Shown: positions 13,203 through 14,571 of the stretch, piece after piece
Layout: each line of letters begins with the position of its first letter
How positions within the stretch are numbered: position 1 is the stretch's first letter
Source of the DNA: Methylacidiphilaceae bacterium UBA1321
GTDB lineage: Bacteria; Verrucomicrobiota; Verrucomicrobiia; Methylacidiphilales; UBA1321
Length of the DNA: 14,571 nucleotides
Assembly (NCBI GenBank): GCA_002306945.1
Contig: DBTH01000276.1
Location: forward strand, 1-14,571
Direction: 5' to 3'
Notes under the pieces: model-generated
Seen by the model: only the letters and a program-made list of their open reading frames with translations
Database searches by the model: none
Told to the model about the DNA's origin: nothing
Position numbers and translations under genes: made by a program

Positions 13203-14531
13203 ATGAAAGAACGAGCCACCCAGGTTGTCCGCACACTCCAACAGGCCGGATTTGAAGCTTACTTCGCCGGAGGCGGCGTCCGCGATCAACTCCTCGGCAT
13301 GGAGCCCAAGGACATCGACATCGCCACCAACGCCTCGCCCGACCAGGTGCAAAAACTCTTCCCCCGCGTCACCGGTCTCGAAGGCAAATGCTTCGGCGTC
13401 GTGCGCGTCTTGCTCGACTCGTTCACCTACGAAGTCGCCACCTTCCGTCGCGACGGCCCCTACCAGGACGGTCGCCGCCCCGAATACGTCCAGTTCACCA
13501 GCGCCGAGGAAGACGCCCGCCGCCGCGACTTCACCATCAACGGCCTCTTCTACGACCCCGTTCGCGACAAGCTCATCGACTTCGTCGGCGGTCAGGCCGA
13601 CCTGGAAGCCCGCCTCATCCGCGCCATCGGCGATCCCGTCGCCCGCTTCAACGAAGACAAACTCCGCCTCTTGCGCGCCGTCCGCTTCGCCGCCAATCTC
13701 CCGCGCAAAGACCGCAAACCCTTTATCATCGAGACCAACACCTGGGCCGCCATCCAGAAATCCTCACCGCAAATCGCCCAGGTCGCCATCGAACGCATCC
13801 GCGAGGAACTCGATAAAATCTGGGCCGGTGCCCGTCCCGAACACGGACTCGACCTCCTCGACCAAAGCGGACTCCTCGCCGTCGTCCTGCCCGAAATCGA
13901 CCGGCTCCACGGCGTCGAACAACCACCCCAGTTCCATCCCGAAGGCGACGTCTATCAACACGTCCGCATGATGCTCAGCAAGCTCCACTACGCCCCACTG
14001 CCTCTGGCCCTCTCGGTTCTCTTCCACGACGTCGCCAAACCCCACACTTACAAGGTCGACGAAACCGGCCGCATCCGCTTCAGCGGCCATGAAGCCGTCG
14101 GCGCACGCGTCACCGAAGAGATCATGACCCGCATGCGCTACAGCAACGAAACCATCCGACAGACCGTCGCGTTGGTGGAAAACCACATGACCTTCAAGGA
14201 CGTCAAGCGCATGAGGATGAGCACCCTCAAGCGGCTCATGGGACGCGACACGTTCGAGCTCGAACTCGAACTCCACCGCATCGACTGCCTCTGCTGCCAC
14301 GGCGATCTGGAGAACTACCATTTCCTCAAGCAAAAACAACAGGAACTGCCCACCGACGAGATCAAGCCCTCCCCACTCATCAGCGGCCACGACGTCCTCT
14401 CCCTCGGCGTCCCGCCCGGCAAAGCCATCGGCACGATCCTGACCAAAGTCTACGAAGCCCAACTCGAAGGCTCCGTCACCACCCACAACGAAGCCATCGC
14501 CCTCGCCAGCAAACTCGCCAACGATTTTTAG
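13203..14531 (+). CDS. tRNA nucleotidyltransferase / CCA-adding enzyme with HD domain (442 aa)
   Basis: Class II nucleotidyltransferase that builds or repairs the CCA end of tRNA, or a close poly(A)-polymerase relative. Motifs are GGGVRD (23-28), DIDIATNA (37-44, the catalytic Asp pair), RRRDFTINGLFYD (106-118, NTP selection region), and RLLRAVRFA (155-163). A C-terminal HD domain is present, with HPEGDVYQH (245-253) and HD (275-276) in HDVAKP, then LISGHDVLSLGVPPGKAIG (392-410) as in the bacterial HD-containing group. The ATG at 13203 gives the usual family start (MKERATQVVRTLQQAGFEAY); a start at 13173 would add ten residues inside the previous gene. It follows the YbhN-type gene by four bases. 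Whether it adds CCA, only CC or only A cannot be told from sequence alone, because split CC/A pairs exist in several phyla; hence no symbol is given. Confidence 0.94.
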   Translation: MKERATQVVRTLQQAGFEAYFAGGGVRDQLLGMEPKDIDIATNASPDQVQKLFPRVTGLEGKCFGVVRVLLDSFTYEVATFRRDGPYQDGRRPEYVQFTSAEEDARRRDFTINGLFYDPVRDKLIDFVGGQADLEARLIRAIGDPVARFNEDKLRLLRAVRFAANLPRKDRKPFIIETNTWAAIQKSSPQIAQVAIERIREELDKIWAGARPEHGLDLLDQSGLLAVVLPEIDRLHGVEQPPQFHPEGDVYQHVRMMLSKLHYAPLPLALSVLFHDVAKPHTYKVDETGRIRFSGHEAVGARVTEEIMTRMRYSNETIRQTVALVENHMTFKDVKRMRMSTLKRLMGRDTFELELELHRIDCLCCHGDLENYHFLKQKQQELPTDEIKPSPLISGHDVLSLGVPPGKAIGTILTKVYEAQLEGSVTTHNEAIALASKLANDF

Positions 14532-14571
14532 GCGACGTAACGGCAGACTGAGCCGTATCTATTCAAAACAT

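Noticed and set aside
13764..14486. 240-codon minus-strand open frame opposite the tRNA nucleotidyltransferase
   Set aside because: Overlaps a strongly recognised gene and has a repetitive acidic/hydrophobic translation typical of antisense shadows.

Overview
The window looks like chromosomal core sequence from a bacterium of the PVC group, most likely Verrucomicrobiota. I infer this from the small lysine-rich SWIB-domain protein, the mix of secreted and coiled-coil proteins of unknown function, weak or absent Shine-Dalgarno sites next to a few strong ones, and GC-rich codon use. The phylum call is a judgement from gene types, not a search result. I see no phage, IS element, CRISPR array, tRNA or rRNA gene.

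Left part (1-1709): the N-terminal 163 codons of a secreted protein run off the left edge on the minus strand. Divergent to it is a SWIB-domain protein gene with a good intrinsic terminator. Next is a membrane-anchored protein resembling the extracytoplasmic half of an anti-sigma factor but lacking the usual N-terminal part. A convergent gap follows, carrying a copy of what looks like a dispersed 'ATCCT...AGGAT' repeat.

Middle minus-strand block (1710-5863): in transcription order there are two adjacent paralogous single-pass membrane proteins with coiled coils and LTxxQ-like motifs (5863-4985 and 4903-3953), a small three-helix membrane protein (3950-3585) in AT-richer DNA, and then, after a gap, a methyl-accepting chemotaxis protein (3407-1710). 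The paralogue pair plus small membrane protein is the least explained part of the window.

Right plus-strand block (5864-14571): housekeeping translation and RNA genes. typA/bipA and rpsA (six S1 domains) each have a long leader with possible structure. Both are followed by almost identical terminators that also share an upstream 10-mer. Then come a small predicted DEDDy exonuclease preceded by TTTGACT heptad repeats, and rpsU (bS21) with its own promoter, leader hairpin, GTG start and terminator. The window ends with a tightly packed trio: a sugar phosphate isomerase/epimerase-like TIM barrel, a YbhN/LPG-synthase-type membrane protein and a CCA-adding/poly(A)-polymerase-type tRNA nucleotidyltransferase.

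Most genes are ordinary. The points worth a second look are the tandem paralogue module, the rpsA and typA leaders, the twin terminators and the heptad repeat.
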